Below, piece after piece: positions 1 to 11,509 of a stretch of 64,000 nucleotides of DNA. Within the stretch, counting starts at the first letter, position 1; each line of letters opens with the position of its first letter. The notes under the pieces are model-generated. The model saw nothing but the letters and a program-made list of their open reading frames with translations, made no database searches and was not told the DNA's origin. The position numbers were made by a program, and so were the translations under genes. Where the stretch lies: the NCBI GenBank assembly GCA_036936605.1, contig JAUPFV010000003.1, positions 81,762,273 to 81,826,272 of the forward strand, written 5' to 3'. The DNA is from Limnanthes douglasii subsp. nivea. Taxonomy: Eukaryota; Streptophyta; Magnoliopsida; Brassicales; Limnanthaceae.

Positions 1-433
1 AAGTTTAGATTTAGTATTTTTTATAATTTGTTTTCTCAATTTGTTCAGTGTACACAGTACAATATATATAGAGATTCAGAGGGTGTAACAACCTTGGGAA
101 TATTCCCATGTGAGGTTTGTTACACCTTGTTACAGGCTGTTTAGCTACAGGCCGATTGTAATTCTCGAACAGGCTTTAGTCAATAAAATTGGGCTTCACT
201 CTTTAGAAACAGACCCATACACACATAAGACCAAGACCCATTTAGAGGCCCAAGTCTGATCCATGACTAAACCCGGCCTTAGACACCAACTAGGGTTTAG
301 TCAGTCTCAGACAGTACTTCGAACACTTCACTCTTCTCTGCCTCTCTTCTTTTTCTCTTCTTTCTTCTTCTCTTCTCTCTTCTTCTCTTCTCTGGTGTGC
401 ATGGTATGCTTGAGACCAGCACTACCTTCAACA
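1..433 (-). repeat. 3' LTR of the first Copia element (left end cut by window)
   Basis: Position 1 aligns with 4843 in the right LTR and the match runs to the terminal CCTTCAACA at 433 (TGTTGAAGG on the element strand). It contains a TATATATA stretch near 61-70 and a long pyrimidine tract (about 345-390), which is a purine run on the element strand. Confidence 0.95.
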
Positions 434-1440
434 TCCCCCCTCAAACGCAGTGGCGATTCAGACAGCCCGAGTTTGTCGCGAAGGTACAAGAACCGAGAAG
501 AAGTTAGGGCTTTGGTCAGGAAGTCTGCGATTTGGTCCAAAGAAGGTACGTATCTGATCTGCACCGAGCCTTGTAGAACTTGGTCTCGTATAAAATGTAC
601 ATCTAATTCTATGTGTTTTGTTCTTGCATGGAATACAGGGTTGGAGGCTAAGGAACTGGCTCCAAGATTATCACACCACATCACTGAAGGTGGTATGAGT
701 GGGATCTGGAGTTCAGACAGCAGTGACTTCAACCAGATGAGCTCAGCAGAGAGATTTGCCAAGGCGCGGTACTCCGATTCAGTGGAGGAACGGGCAACAA
801 CATTCTGTTTCTTGGATGACCAAGAAATAAGTGTTTCGCCCAGGAACACACAGTATGCCCCCACACTGTGACGATCATTTGGGGAAGCAGCCCAATCGGC
901 ATCCGAGTAGCCATGGAGCTGCAGTTGGTAGCACGGCTTTAAATGAAGCCCCAGCCAGTGTGTGCCAGATAAGTACCTAACAACACGTTTTAGACTTTTC
1001 CAGTGTCTAGAAGTAGGGTTCTGTTAATGCTGACTTAGGCTATTAACTGCAAAAGCAATATCTGGTCTAGTATGAGTCAGGTATTGCAGCGCGCCTAACA
1101 AACTTCGGTATTGTGTAGGGCAGAACAATGGAGACCCATCAGAAGCGGAATGCTGAGTGCCAGCCACCATGGGAGATGGACATGGCTTGGACAGAGACAG
1201 GCCTTGAGCACTAAGTAAGTCCTCGATATACTTGTGTTTTGTTAGGTATAAACCACTGGGATCACGATGAACCTCTATTCCCAGGAATAGACTGAGTGGT
1301 CCCATGTCTTTGAGTGCAAATATAGCATTGAGATTGTGTATGAATTGAGTCAAGCATGTTGTGTCATTACCTGTTACAATAATGTCATCCACATACACAA
1401 GGATTAGGAGAATAGATGTTTTAGAGACCAGATAGAACAA
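328..1440 (-). pseudogene. Copia pol, C-terminal half: end of RT plus RNase H
   Basis: This continues the polyprotein after a frameshift at about 1458. Residues from 1440 down include the RT catalytic box LVYVDDIIVTG, the LKDMGPLSLFLGIEV block and the TRPDIAFAVN block. An in-frame TAA sits at 1024-1026. Reading through it gives a normal join and an RNase H domain with YSDADWA, SSTESEYRAL, the Asp of WCDNLGA, and the terminal block ending DFLTKAL. The YVDD catalytic aspartates are intact, so damage is limited to one stop and one frameshift. The open frame runs on into the LTR. Confidence 0.92.
434..441 (-). other. Polypurine tract of the first Copia element
   Basis: The plus strand reads TCCCCCCT directly beside the LTR terminus, which is AGGGGGGA on the element strand. 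This is the expected plus-strand priming site of an LTR retrotransposon. Confidence 0.85.
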
Positions 1441-1459
1441 AGATGAGTCTGCCTTAGAA

Positions 1460-3571
1460 TTACAAAGTGTCCCTCAGTCTAGAGTACCAGGCTCGAGGGG
1501 CTTGTTTCAGACCATAAATATCCTTATGTAGCTTGCAAACATGTGTAGGATAAGTAGAATCAATAAATCCCTGAGGTTGTGTCATATACACAGTCTCTTG
1601 TAGAACCCCATTGAGAAACGCGTTATTAATGTCCAGTTGCCTCACTGACCAGTTCTTAGAGGCAGCAATAGTGAGAATTAGCCTCACAGTCGATGCCTTG
1701 ACCACTGGACTGAAGGTCTCATAGAAATCAATCCCTGGTTGTTGATGAAACCCCTTAGCCACCAGTCGAGCCTTATACCTTTGAATAGAACCATCCAGAC
1801 CATATTTGACTTTGTATATCCACTTACATTCAATAACATTAGATGCAGTAGACTCAGGAACCAGAGACCAGGTCTTATTAGCCAGTAAAGCTTTATATTC
1901 AGTAGTCATAGCAGTTTTCCACTCAAGATGCCCAATTGCCTCAGTAAAACAAGTAGGTTCAAACACAGTTTTGTTAGCAGTAGTTAAAGACCCTACATAT
2001 GGTAGTTTAGGCTTAGAAATTCCACTACGAAGTCTAATTTGAATAACATGTGGATGGAGTGGTGGGTGGGTGACAGAAAAGTGTTCAGGACTAGATATAG
2101 GCAGTTCTACAGTCAGGTTAGGAGTCTGAGAAGTGTTCTCATTAGTGTAAGTAGGAAGTTTAGAAACAGAAGATAAAGAGTCAGAAGAACTAGATGAGAG
2201 GGATACCTTAGAAGGGCTAGTAGGAGGCTGTTGAGGGTGGCTTTGTGGCTGTAAGGGAGCAGGGCACAGAGGTGTGTTCTGTTCAGTTGGAGCTGCAGAG
2301 TTAGGCTCAACAGATGATATCTTTTCATCCATCACAAGACCTGTAGAGAGAGTAGGTAACCAAAGATGGACTGACTCAGAAGACACACCCTCACTCTGAT
2401 GAGTATTAAGAAAATCACTAGAGAAAGGAAACTCTTCTTCATTAAAAACCACATTCCTAGATATGTAGAGCCTCCCAGTAGAACTCAAACATTTATACCC
2501 CTTATGACTCTGACTATACCCCAGAAAAACACACTTGATTGAGTGAAACTGAAATTTATGAGGTTGATAGGGTCTAAGACAAGGATAGCATGAGCAACCA
2601 AATGTTTTAAGTGTGAGGTAGTTAGGAATTTTGTGAAACAAAACTTCAAATGGTGATTTATGATGTAGAATAGGAGTTGGTAGTCTGTTAATCAAGTAGA
2701 CACTAGTCTCAAATGCCTCAACCCAATACTTATAGGGTAGATGTGACTGAGCTAATAGAGTAAGTCCAGTTTCAACCACATGTCTATGTTTCCTTTCAGC
2801 CCTACCATTTTGGGCTGAAGTATGAGGACATGATCTCCTCAAAATGAACCCACACTCTTGAGCTATAGGAACCAACATTTTGTACTCACCACCCCAGTCA
2901 CTCTGAATAGCCTTAATGGATCTTTCAAACTGTGTTTCAACCAAAGCTTTAAACATTTTGAACACCCCTAATACCTGAATTTTGTCCCTGATAGGATACA
3001 ACCAGGTGTATCTAGAGAAATCATCTAGAAAAAGGATATAGTATTTAGACCCCCCAGTAGATTGAATAGGTGCTGGACCCCAAACATCTGTATGAATTAG
3101 ATCTAGAACATGTGTAGAATGAGAGTTAGAAATAGAATAAAGAAGGCTGTGTGATTTGCCCAACTGGCAAGCCTCACAGAAACTATTGGCATTACTCAAA
3201 ACAGAATGAAGGTTACAATCCTTAAGAACTTTATTTAGCACACTAGATGATGGATGGCCAGGTTTTTTATGCCATTCATCTTTGACAGACTTGGATACAA
3301 CTGTAGATAATACCCTAGAGACTCCTAGATTTAGATTGCCTTGTGACTTAGGAATAGTATCCATCTTGTAGAGCCCATCTTCACATCTCCCTCTGAGCAG
3401 AATAGTCCATGTTGCCTTGTCCTTTACCAAACAGAAAAACTTGTGAAATTCAACAAAAATACTATTATGATTAGTCAGTTGAAAAACAGAGAGTAGATTC
3501 TTATTGATTCTAGGGACATGTAATATAGGTTTTAAGACAATAGGTTGTTTTGTGAAAGAATTTAGAGTGGA
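1460..3571 (-). pseudogene. Copia integrase and N-terminal RT
   Basis: This frame follows directly, in the same phase, after the TAG at 3572-3574. It shows the integrase zinc-binding region (WHKKPGH ... CEACQLGK), the catalytic DDE series ([24 protein letters not shown]), the GKSPFEVL-like GYS linker region, and the RT start ([42 protein letters not shown]). The ATG at 3430 is internal; the true reading frame is continuous with gag. At about 1458 a one-base gain or two-base loss shifts the frame into the next segment. Confidence 0.93.
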
Positions 3572-4792
3572 CTAACCAACATGTGAGATAGGAAGTCTCT
3601 CACCACTGCCAACTAGAATGTGTTTTGTACCTGAATACTCAGATTTCTGAGTCAATTGGCTAGTGCTACCTGTGACATGGTGACTAGCACCACTGTCTGC
3701 ATACCAGACTCCTTCTTCTGATGTATCTTGAGAAGCCACCAAAGCACTTTGATCACCTTCAGACCTTGACTGTTCAGATGGAGATGAGCCCATGACTAAG
3801 GGATCATCCCTATAGTAACATACAGCAGCAGAGTGACCAAACCTGTTACAGATCTGACATGTTGGTTTACTCTGTGAGTACCTTCCACCTCTACCTGAGC
3901 CTCTATAGAAATTGCTTCTGCCTCTAGTGTTGTAGCCATTGTTGTTATAGTTAGATCTACCTCTATATCCTCTGTCTGAGCCTCTGTTTTGGTTATAGTA
4001 ACCCTTCTGACCATTGTTTGTAGATTGCTGTTTGACATCTCCTCTGTAAGCAACATTAGCACTAGAAATATTAACTACATTCATAGCATTCTGCAAACCT
4101 GTCAAATGCTCTAGTCTGCTCTCATAAGTGAGCAGACTAGTCTGTAGATCTAGCCATCCTAGCCCTTCCTTGTCAGTTAAACTGACTACAATTGGTGTGT
4201 ACTCAGCATCCAAGCCAGCAAGCACCTGAGTTAGTAGATCATCTATTGAGGTGAGACATCCTGCTAGGATTAAGTTATCATGAATCAGTTTCATTTTGTT
4301 GAGATATTCTGTCATAGATGTAGATCCTTTACGAGTTCTTTGAAACTCTGATTTATAGTAAGTTATCCTTGCTCTAGTCAGTGAACCAGACAATTTCCCA
4401 GCAGCATCCCAGAGACCATTAGCAGACTCTTCTTCCATCAACTGAGCTGCAATTTCTGGGCACATGGTGGAGTATAACCACCCAAGCAACAACTGGTCCT
4501 TGGCAACCCAGTCTTCATATTCTGGGTTGTCTGTGACATTACCTTCTGTGTCTGTGATAAACTTTGAAGGACACGCCTTCTCTCCATTGACAAAGCTCCA
4601 CAGTTTGTTACCCTTAATCAAAGGTACTACAACTGTCTTCCATAGTAAGTAATTTTGTCTGTCAAGTCGTATATGATTGACATTGCTGATTGACTGCAAA
4701 TGCAGGTTTTTGGCTGAGAAAAAAGAGTTGTTTGATAGTATGGGTCCAACTGAGTCTGTGCTCAGTGAAGGAGACTCATTCAGATTTGCCAT
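3572..4792 (-). pseudogene. Copia gag and protease
   Basis: The start is the ATG at 4792-4790 (MANLNESPS). An upstream TTG frame at 4819 only overlaps the primer-binding site. The first 230 residues form a UBN2/Copia-type Gag domain (LDRQNYLLWKT, TRARITYYKSEFQ). An arginine/glycine/asparagine-rich stretch follows, then one zinc knuckle CQICNRFGHSAAVC, and a protease active site WYADSGASHHV. The frame ends at a single TAG (3572-3574), after which the normal Copia sequence resumes in phase. I read it as a nonsense mutation; a readthrough signal is possible but unsupported. Confidence 0.93.
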
Positions 4793-4806
4793 TGAAGGCT
4801 GGAGAA

Positions 4807-4818
4807 GCTCTGATACCA
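4807..4818 (-). promoter_or_regulatory. Primer-binding site of the first Copia element
   Basis: The element strand reads TGGTATCAGAGC, the standard plant Copia primer site complementary to initiator Met-tRNA. It lies about 21 bases inside the apparent LTR edge, wider than usual. The true LTR edge may lie closer, but this cannot be tested because the matching left edge is off-window. Confidence 0.9.
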
Positions 4819-4839
4819 AGTCAGATTTTGAAGAAAAGA

Positions 4840-5275
4840 TGAAAGTTTAGATTTAGTATTTTTTGTAATTTCTTTTCTCAATTTGTTCAGTGTACACGGT
4901 ACAATATATATAGAGATTCAGAGGGTGTAACAACCTTGGGAATATTCCCATGTGAGGTTTGTTACACCTTGTTACAGGTTGTTTGGCTACAGGCCAATTG
5001 TAATTCTCGAACAGGCTTTAGTTAATAAAATTGGGCTTCACTCTTTAGAAACAGACCCATACACACATAAGACCAAGACCCATTTAGAGGCCCAAGTCTG
5101 ATCCATGACTAAACTCGGCCTTAGACACCAACTAGGGTTTAGTCAGTCTCAAACAGTACTTCAAACACTTCACTCTTCTCTGCCTCTCTTCTTCTTCTCT
5201 TCTTTCTTCTTCTCTTCTCTCTTCTTCTCTTCTCTGGTGTGCATGGTATGCTTGAGACCAGCACTACCTTCAACA
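4840..5275 (-). repeat. 5' LTR of the first Copia element
   Basis: Direct repeat of 1-433, ending CCTTCAACA at 5275. TATATATA near 4903-4912 is a plausible TATA element for transcription toward lower coordinates. Confidence 0.95.
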
Positions 5276-5503
5276 TATATGATTCTTGTCCGTAGGTGAT
5301 ACATTTCGGCAAATAGTGCGATGAAATTTGTAAATAGAATAATTTCAAGTTATTTGGAATTTAAAAAACTTAAGTGTGTATTAAAAAAATTTGAAAAAAA
5401 AATAAAGTTGTTTGTTTTTAATAAAGCGGAAGCCACTAAGTTGTAGTTGTTTTATGCGGTAACTAACCACACGGAATAGTGAAAGTTATTACGACACAAG
5501 ACA

Positions 5504-5989
5504 TGTTGGATAATAAATTTGATATGGTTAAACGGTCCAACCCACTCAATAAAGCCCGTCTATAAAGCATCTTCTAGAACCAATTAAATTAATAATTATT
5601 TAGTAGTGGAGGTCGTGTGTAAGACCATCTTTAGGTTGAGTGTAAGACACACTTTTATGTTGAGTGTAAGAAACACTTTTACCTTGACTGTAGTCATGAG
5701 GCTCAGTGTTTAAGTATCCATAAGATCTTAGATGGTATCCAATATTGTTCTATAAATAGTGGAGCTCTCCCACCATCTAGAGCATCACACAAACACACCA
5801 AGAAGTAAAGTTAGAGGGAAAATTAGAGTGAGAGAAAAGAGAGACAAGAATGGTCTCTTGAGTGAAAGAAAAATACTTATCTTCTAGTGTGAGGTGTAAG
5901 AGTGTTCTTGTAACATTTCTTCTTTTCAATCTATATCGAATTTGCTTGTTTGTTTTTGGTGAGTGTTGTTTTATTATTTTCCGCCAACA
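5504..5989 (+). repeat. 5' LTR of the second Copia element
   Basis: It matches 10118-10559 with several indels (486 versus 442 bp). TATAAATA at 5751-5758 is a likely core promoter. Several imperfect copies of a GAGTGTAAGA(A/C)ACAC-type motif lie upstream of it (about 5638-5675), as in the other LTR, and may be regulatory. Confidence 0.94.
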
Positions 5990-5992
5990 AAG

Positions 5993-6004
5993 TGGTACCA
6001 GAGC
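5993..6004 (+). promoter_or_regulatory. Primer-binding site of the second Copia element
   Basis: TGGTACCAGAGC starts 3 bases after the LTR end. It differs by one base from the usual initiator Met-tRNA site TGGTATCAGAGC. Confidence 0.88.
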
Positions 6005-6054
6005 CACAAGCTCTTTCCAAAATTTTGTTTTTAAATTTTCAACATATTTAAAAA

Positions 6055-7030
6055 TATGGCAAATGGTGTATCCTCCTTCCAAGTTCCAACACTCAATAAC
6101 AACAACTACGACAACTAGAGTATCAAGATGAAAGCTCTCCTTGGAGCACATGATGTGTGGGATGCCGTAAAAAAGGGTTTGACAAACCCAAAGATGAAGC
6201 AAGCCGTACTCAAGAGGAGAAAACAAATTTGAAGGATTCAAGAAAGAGAGACAAAAAATCTATCTTCCTCATCTATCAAGCATTAGATGATGATGGCTTC
6301 GAAAAAATTTCAAGCGCATTCTCCGCCAAGCAAGCATGAGAGAAATTACAAATCTCTTACAAAGGAGTCGAAAATGTGAAAAAGGTACGACTCCAAACAT
6401 TAAAAGGTGAATTCGAATCCTTACATATAAAAGCGTCCGAATCTATTTTGGAATATTTCTGAAGAGTAGCAACTGTATCTAATCAATTAAAAAGAAATGG
6501 TGAGAAGTTAGAAGATGTGAGAGTAATAGAAAAAATACTTTGTTCGTTGGATCCCGAATTTGAGCATATCTTTGCGACGATTGAAGAAACTAAAGACTTG
6601 GATAAAATGATGATTGAAGAACTTCAAGGATCATTACAAGCCTATGAAGAAAATCTCAAGAAGAAACAAAAGATCACCGAGCAACTCCTCAAACTAGAAT
6701 TGAAGGACATGCAAGCAAATCAAGGAGATGATGGAAACCAACGTGGCTGAGGAAGAGGCAGAGGCTGCGGACGAGGTGGTTATCATGGTCGTGGACGTGG
6801 TTGGAATTAAAACAACAATAATTCCAACTAAACTACGAGAAATGATAAAGCTCAACATGAGGTCGTGGAAGAAGAAATCCAAACCCGGGGTATGATAAAT
6901 CTCAAATCCAATGTTATAAATGTCAAAGGTTTGGACATTATGCTTCAGAATGCAGAGGCCCCAACAATAGAGTTGAGGAGAGGGCCAACTATGTGGAGGA
7001 GAAGATGGAGGAAAAAGACATGTTACTACT
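6055..7030 (+). pseudogene. Gag of the second Copia element
   Basis: It begins at ATG 6055 (MANGVSSFQVPTLN) and follows the Tnt1-type Gag pattern. The Trp codon expected before SIKMKALLGAHDVWDAV is now TAG. Helical Gag segments are readable at 6517-6750 (VIEKILCSLDPEFEH). A glycine/arginine-rich stretch and one zinc knuckle CYKCQRFGHYASEC (about 6909-6950) follow. Several further stops are present. Confidence 0.9.
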
Positions 7031-7039
7031 AACATACAA

Positions 7040-8305
7040 AAACACTAATGAATGTCAAGAGAACACTTGGTATCTTGACACTAGTAAAAGCAACCATATG
7101 TGTGGGAAAAGAAGCATATCTGTATAGATCAATGAAGGAGTGAGTGGAAATGTCAATTTTGGAGATGATAGAAAAATATCAGTGAAAAGAAAAGGTAACA
7201 TTCTTATTCGTGCAAAAGATGGTAGTCACCAAATAATTTCAAATGTCTATTACGTACCTAGCATGAAAAACAACATCTTGAGTTTGGGACAACTACTTGG
7301 AAAAGGGCTATCATATTCATATTAAAAATTATAGTCTTTTTATGAGAGATGGCAAAGGATACTTAATTGTTAAAGTTCAAATGTCAAAGAATAGAATGTT
7401 TCCTTTGAATATTCAAAATTATGTTACAAAGTGACTTAAGGCGTGTTACAAAGATTCGTCGTGGCTATGAGATGTTCGATTTGGGAATCTAAACTTTAAA
7501 AGTTTAGAGTTATTTCCCAAAAAGTAAATGGTGAGAGGTTTAACATGCATCAATTATTCGGACCAACTATGCGAAGGATGTTTTCTTGGAAAGCAATTCA
7601 GAAAAACCTTTCCAAAGGAGTCAGAATAAAGAGTCAAGAAACCTCTCGAGCTTATCTATACTGATGTATGTGGTCCAATCAAGCCGAGCTCTCTAGGTAA
7701 AGGTAACTAATTTCTTCTCTTAATTGATGATTTTTCAAGAAAAACTTGGTATATTTCTTGAAACAGAAATCTGAAGTCTTTGGAATATTTAAGAAGTTCA
7801 AAGCAGTTGTGGAAAAGGAAAGCGGAAATAAGATCAAAGCCATGAGATCTGACTGAGGAAGGGAGTTCACATCCAATGAATTCCAAGAGTTTTGTGAAGC
7901 ACATAGAATTCATCGCCTCTTGACAGTTCCTAGATCTCCTCAACAAAACGGTATGGCAGAGAGGAAGAACAGAACAATTCTGGATATGGCGCGAAGCATC
8001 CTTAAAAGCAAGAAATTGCCTAAAGGTTTTTGGGCGGAAGCAGGGGCTTGTGTGGTCTACTTGTCCAACCGATCTCCAACAGAAAGTGTTTGGGGAAAGA
8101 CACCCCAAGAAGCGTGGAGTGGAAGAAAGCCCAGAATTTCCTACCTGAGAGTATTTGGAAGCGTAACTCATGTCCATGTACCAGACGAACAACGAACAAA
8201 AATCGATGATAAAAGCAAGAGTTTTATCTTCATCGGTTACGACTCAAGTTCTAAACGCTACAAGATGTACAACCCAAACAATAAGAATGTTGCTATAAGC
8301 TGAGA
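7040..8305 (+). pseudogene. Protease remnant and integrase of the second Copia element
   Basis: The protease site has decayed to WYLDTSKSNHM. VYYVPSMKNNILSLGQLL (7246-7300) is the conserved block after the protease. Integrase pieces include YTDVCGPI (about 7660), RSDxGREF (about 7845-7865, Trp changed to a stop) and SPQQNGMAERKNRTI (7932-7980), which carries the catalytic Glu. More than one frame is needed and several stops are present. Confidence 0.9.
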
Positions 8306-8476
8306 CGTGATAGTTGATGAAGAAGGCGAATGGGATTTGAAGTCTCATACAAATAATTTCACATTTTTCCCTAAATTAAAGAAGATGAGCAGACACCAAA
8401 TGAGAAATCAGAAGATGTTGCTACCTCACATGCTTCACCAACAGTAACTACTCATGGAGACTCACCACCTTCATTA

Positions 8477-10129
8477 TTGTCAAATGGTAGTCAAAATGAG
8501 AGAGCAGTGGAACGTACAAGAAGCCTTAGTGATCTTTTTGAGGTAACCAAACCAATGGATAACCTTACATTATTTTGTCTTTTTGCTAATTGTAAGCCAG
8601 TGACATTTCAAGAAGCTACACAAGAGAAACAATGGAGAGACGCGGTGGATGAAGAAATTAGAGCCATCGAGAAAAATGACACATGGGAACTCACCTCACT
8701 TCCCAAAGGGTGCAAGACAATAGGCATCAAATGGTTATACAAAACTAAGAGAAATTCTAAGGCGGAGATTGAAAAACACAATGTGAGGCTTGTTGCAAAA
8801 GGCGGGAATTAACTATGATGAGGTATTCACCCCTGTTGCCGGATTAGAAACTATTAGACTAATAATTTTGTCGGCAGCTCAAAACAAGTGGAAGATACAA
8901 CAAATGGATGTAAAGTCAGCATTTCTAAATGGTGTCCTTGAAGATGAAGTCTACATTCAAAAACTATTAGGCTATGAGGTCAAAGGTCACGAAGATAAGG
9001 TGTTGAAGTTAAAGAAGGCTCTTTACGAGCTCAAACAAGCACCAAGGGCATGGAATAGTAGAATCGACAAGTATTTCCGAGAGAATAGCTTCAACAAATT
9101 TTCGTACGAGCACGCTTTATATACCAAAATTAAAGATAAAGATATTTTGATTGTGTGTCTCTACGTGGATAATTTGATCTTCACCGGATGTAGCCCAATC
9201 ATGTTCGATAAATTCAAGGAAGTGATGACGAGGAATTCGATATGACAGACTTAGGGCTCATGGCGTACTACCTTGGAATTGAAGTTAAACAACAAAAATA
9301 TGGAATTTTCATCTCACAAGAAAGTTATGTTAAAGATATCCTGAAGAAGTTTAAGATGGAGAACTGTAGCTCGATAAGCACGCCCATGGAGTTCGGAGTC
9401 AAAATATCCAAATATGAAGAAGGCGACCGTGTAGATCCAACATTATTTAAAAGTTTGGTAGGAAGTCTATGCTATCTAACTTGTACGAGACCAGATATTC
9501 TTAATGTAGTTGGATTGGTTAGCCGCTATCATGGAATCTCCAACAACAACTCATTTTAAGGATGCAAAGAGGATCCTTCGTTATCTGAAAGGTACAATTG
9601 ACTTTGGCTTACTCTATTCAATTTCTAATTATTACAAGCTCGTTGGGTATAGCGATAGTGATTGGGGTGGAGACATAGATAATCGAAGGAGTACTACTGG
9701 ATTTGTATTTTTCATGGGAAATATTGCTTTCACATGGATGTGAAAGAAACAACCGATTTTCACGTTATCTACTTGTGAGGCGGAATACGTTGTTGCTACT
9801 ACTTGTGTTAGTCATACAATTTATCTTAGAAATCTGTTGAAGGAGCTAGACCTAATACAAAATAAGCCGATTAAAGTGTATGTCGACAATAAGTCAGCCA
9901 TTGTTTTAGCCAAAAATCTAGTATTCCATGATCGAAGAAAGCATATGGACGTTCGCTACCACTACATAAGGGAGTGTATTTCAAGAAAGAATGTGCAAGT
10001 TGAATATGTGAAGACACAAGATCAAGCTGCTGATATTTTCACCAAGCCACTGAAAAGCAAAGACTTCAATCGATTAAGGAAACTATTAGGGGCCACGGGA
10101 TCAAGTTTAAGGGGGAGTGATGGATCATA
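8477..10129 (+). pseudogene. RT and RNase H of the second Copia element
   Basis: RT blocks: [54 protein letters not shown]. The active site reads YVDN where YVDD is required, so one catalytic aspartate is lost. RNase H blocks: GYSDSDWGGD, STCEAEYV, VYVDNKSAIVLAKN, HDRRKHMDVRYHYIRE, ADIFTKPLKS. Frame changes lie near 8800, 9240 and 9530, and the expected Ser codon in 'WMSKKQ' is a TGA. Confidence 0.93.
10109..10117 (+). other. Polypurine tract of the second Copia element
   Basis: AAGGGGGAG lies directly before the 3' LTR terminus TGATGG. Confidence 0.85.
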
Positions 10130-10559
10130 AACTTGACCCAGTTAAAGGGTCCAACCCACTCAATAAAGCCCATCTAGAAAGCATCTTCTAGAACCAATTA
10201 AATTAATATTTATTTAGTAGTGGAGGTTGTATGAAAGCCCATCTTTAGTTTGAGTGCAAGACACACTTTTATGTTGAGTGTATGAAACACTTTTACCTTC
10301 AGTGTAGTCTTAAGGTTGAGTGTTTAACTATCCATAAGATCTTAGATGGTGGATCCTTATCTTCACTATGGTTCTATAAATAGTGGATCTCTCCCACCAT
10401 CTAGAGTATCACCAAACACACTAAGAAGTAAAGTTAGAGATAAATATTTCTCTTTTAATGTGAGGTGTAAGAGTGTTCTTGTAACATTTCTTCTTTTCAA
10501 TCTATATCAAAGTTGCTTGTTTGTTTTTAGTGAGTGTTTTTTATTATTTTTTGCCAACA
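10118..10559 (+). repeat. 3' LTR of the second Copia element
   Basis: It matches the 5' LTR over its whole length, including TATAAATA at 10375-10382 and the terminal GCCAACA. Confidence 0.94.
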
Positions 10560-11505
10560 AGGCAAACTAAGACATTATTGAAGGAATGAGCGGATCTATG
10601 TCGGTAATATTCTATTTTGGCCAACAGCATTTGATCTGACTTTAATGACATTAAAAAAGTGTTTAAGAAAATAGTCGAGACGACTACTTGCAACGGAATT
10701 CGATGGAGTTAATTAAATCAAATCGGTATAAAAAATGTGAAACCTCATGTCCGAGTAGAAGTCGTAGCACCAGGATTCCTGTTAATTTTAAATTAAATTT
10801 TACAGTCCAAATAACCAACCAGCAAATCACAACATTTGCGGTTGCATATATTGGGTGCAGCCACAATCAGACGTTCAGATAGATGGGAAAACGAAATCCG
10901 TTTTTTTTTTATTTTGGATTGGGTGTTCGGAACTTATAAGGCTAAAATTTGTATTTGGGATTTCTAAGGCTAAAATCTGTCTAGCTATATGCTGATTTAG
11001 CGCTATGATTCGGAAGAAATTGCTACTAGAACAATGTTTTGTTTTTGCATTGGCGACAAATAGGAGCAGACATGGATGTTGGTAGTTCAAATACAAGATC
11101 CGAACGACAAAGATGCATACACTAGTGAACCAGATCCAAATAATGAAGGCGAAGAAAATAGTGATCCGACCTCCCAATTTCCTCAATCCTCAGCTAAACG
11201 ATACGGCAAAAAAAACTCGAATTATTTTATTATTCAAATTCTTCCTAAATTTTTTAGTGGCAAGTTTTGGAAATTTTGTGGCATCAATAGCATGACCGAC
11301 GGTGAAATTAAGCTGAAGCTGAAATGGAACCCTATGATATTTTGCAAACATCATAGCTGTTATAAGAAAAGATCTAACGAAAGAGCTTCAGCTACGTTGT
11401 GGAATGGATGTTGGACAAACAAATTAAATCTCTATGTTTTCAAACTTACTTTAGGTATAATAGAAAAATTCTTAATGATTGAAGAGGAGACATATATGGC
11501 CCTTC
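10560..11505 (+). other. No recognisable gene; one unassigned 161-codon open frame
   Basis: The only notable open frame is 11076-11561 (161 codons). It starts in an acidic, Asn/Pro-rich stretch and has a lysine/aromatic-rich middle. I recognise no motif, and codon use does not suggest a host gene. It runs into the diverged direct repeat that begins near 11510, so it is probably chance or transposon-derived. Confidence 0.4.
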
Positions 11506-11509
11506 TGGT

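Larger units (their letters stand above)
1..5275 (-). mobile_element. Ty1/Copia LTR retrotransposon (Ale/Retrofit-like), nearly complete, minus strand
   Basis: Two direct repeats (1-433 and about 4840-5275) flank a minus-strand gag-protease-integrase-RT-RNase H region. Integrase before RT is the Copia order. A primer-binding site matching initiator Met-tRNA lies inside the right LTR and a G-rich polypurine tract lies against the left LTR, so the right repeat is the 5' LTR. The outermost two or three bases of the left LTR fall outside the window. The coding region carries two in-frame stops and one frameshift, so this copy is not autonomous. By hand I count about 11 substitutions over 433 LTR bases, which suggests a recent insertion. 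The base run TATAT follows the right LTR; its partner target duplication is off-window. The Ale-like assignment rests on the style of the Gag N-terminus and is inference. Confidence 0.95.
5504..10559 (+). mobile_element. Ty1/Copia retrotransposon (Tnt1/Tork-like), complete in outline but dead
   Basis: LTRs at 5504-5989 and 10118-10559 start TGTTGG/TGATGG and end CCAACA. The interior has a primer-binding site, gag, integrase, RT, RNase H and polypurine tract in Copia order. The flanks AGACA (5499-5503) and AGGCA (10560-10564) look like a 5-bp target duplication with one change. Many stops and frame changes and a mutated RT active site mark an old insertion. It is adjacent to, but separate from, the first Copia element (228 bp of unassigned sequence between). 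Confidence 0.95.

Noticed and set aside
263..871. 202-codon plus-strand open frame
   Set aside because: It lies antisense to the Copia RNase H and LTR, where conserved motifs read on the minus strand.
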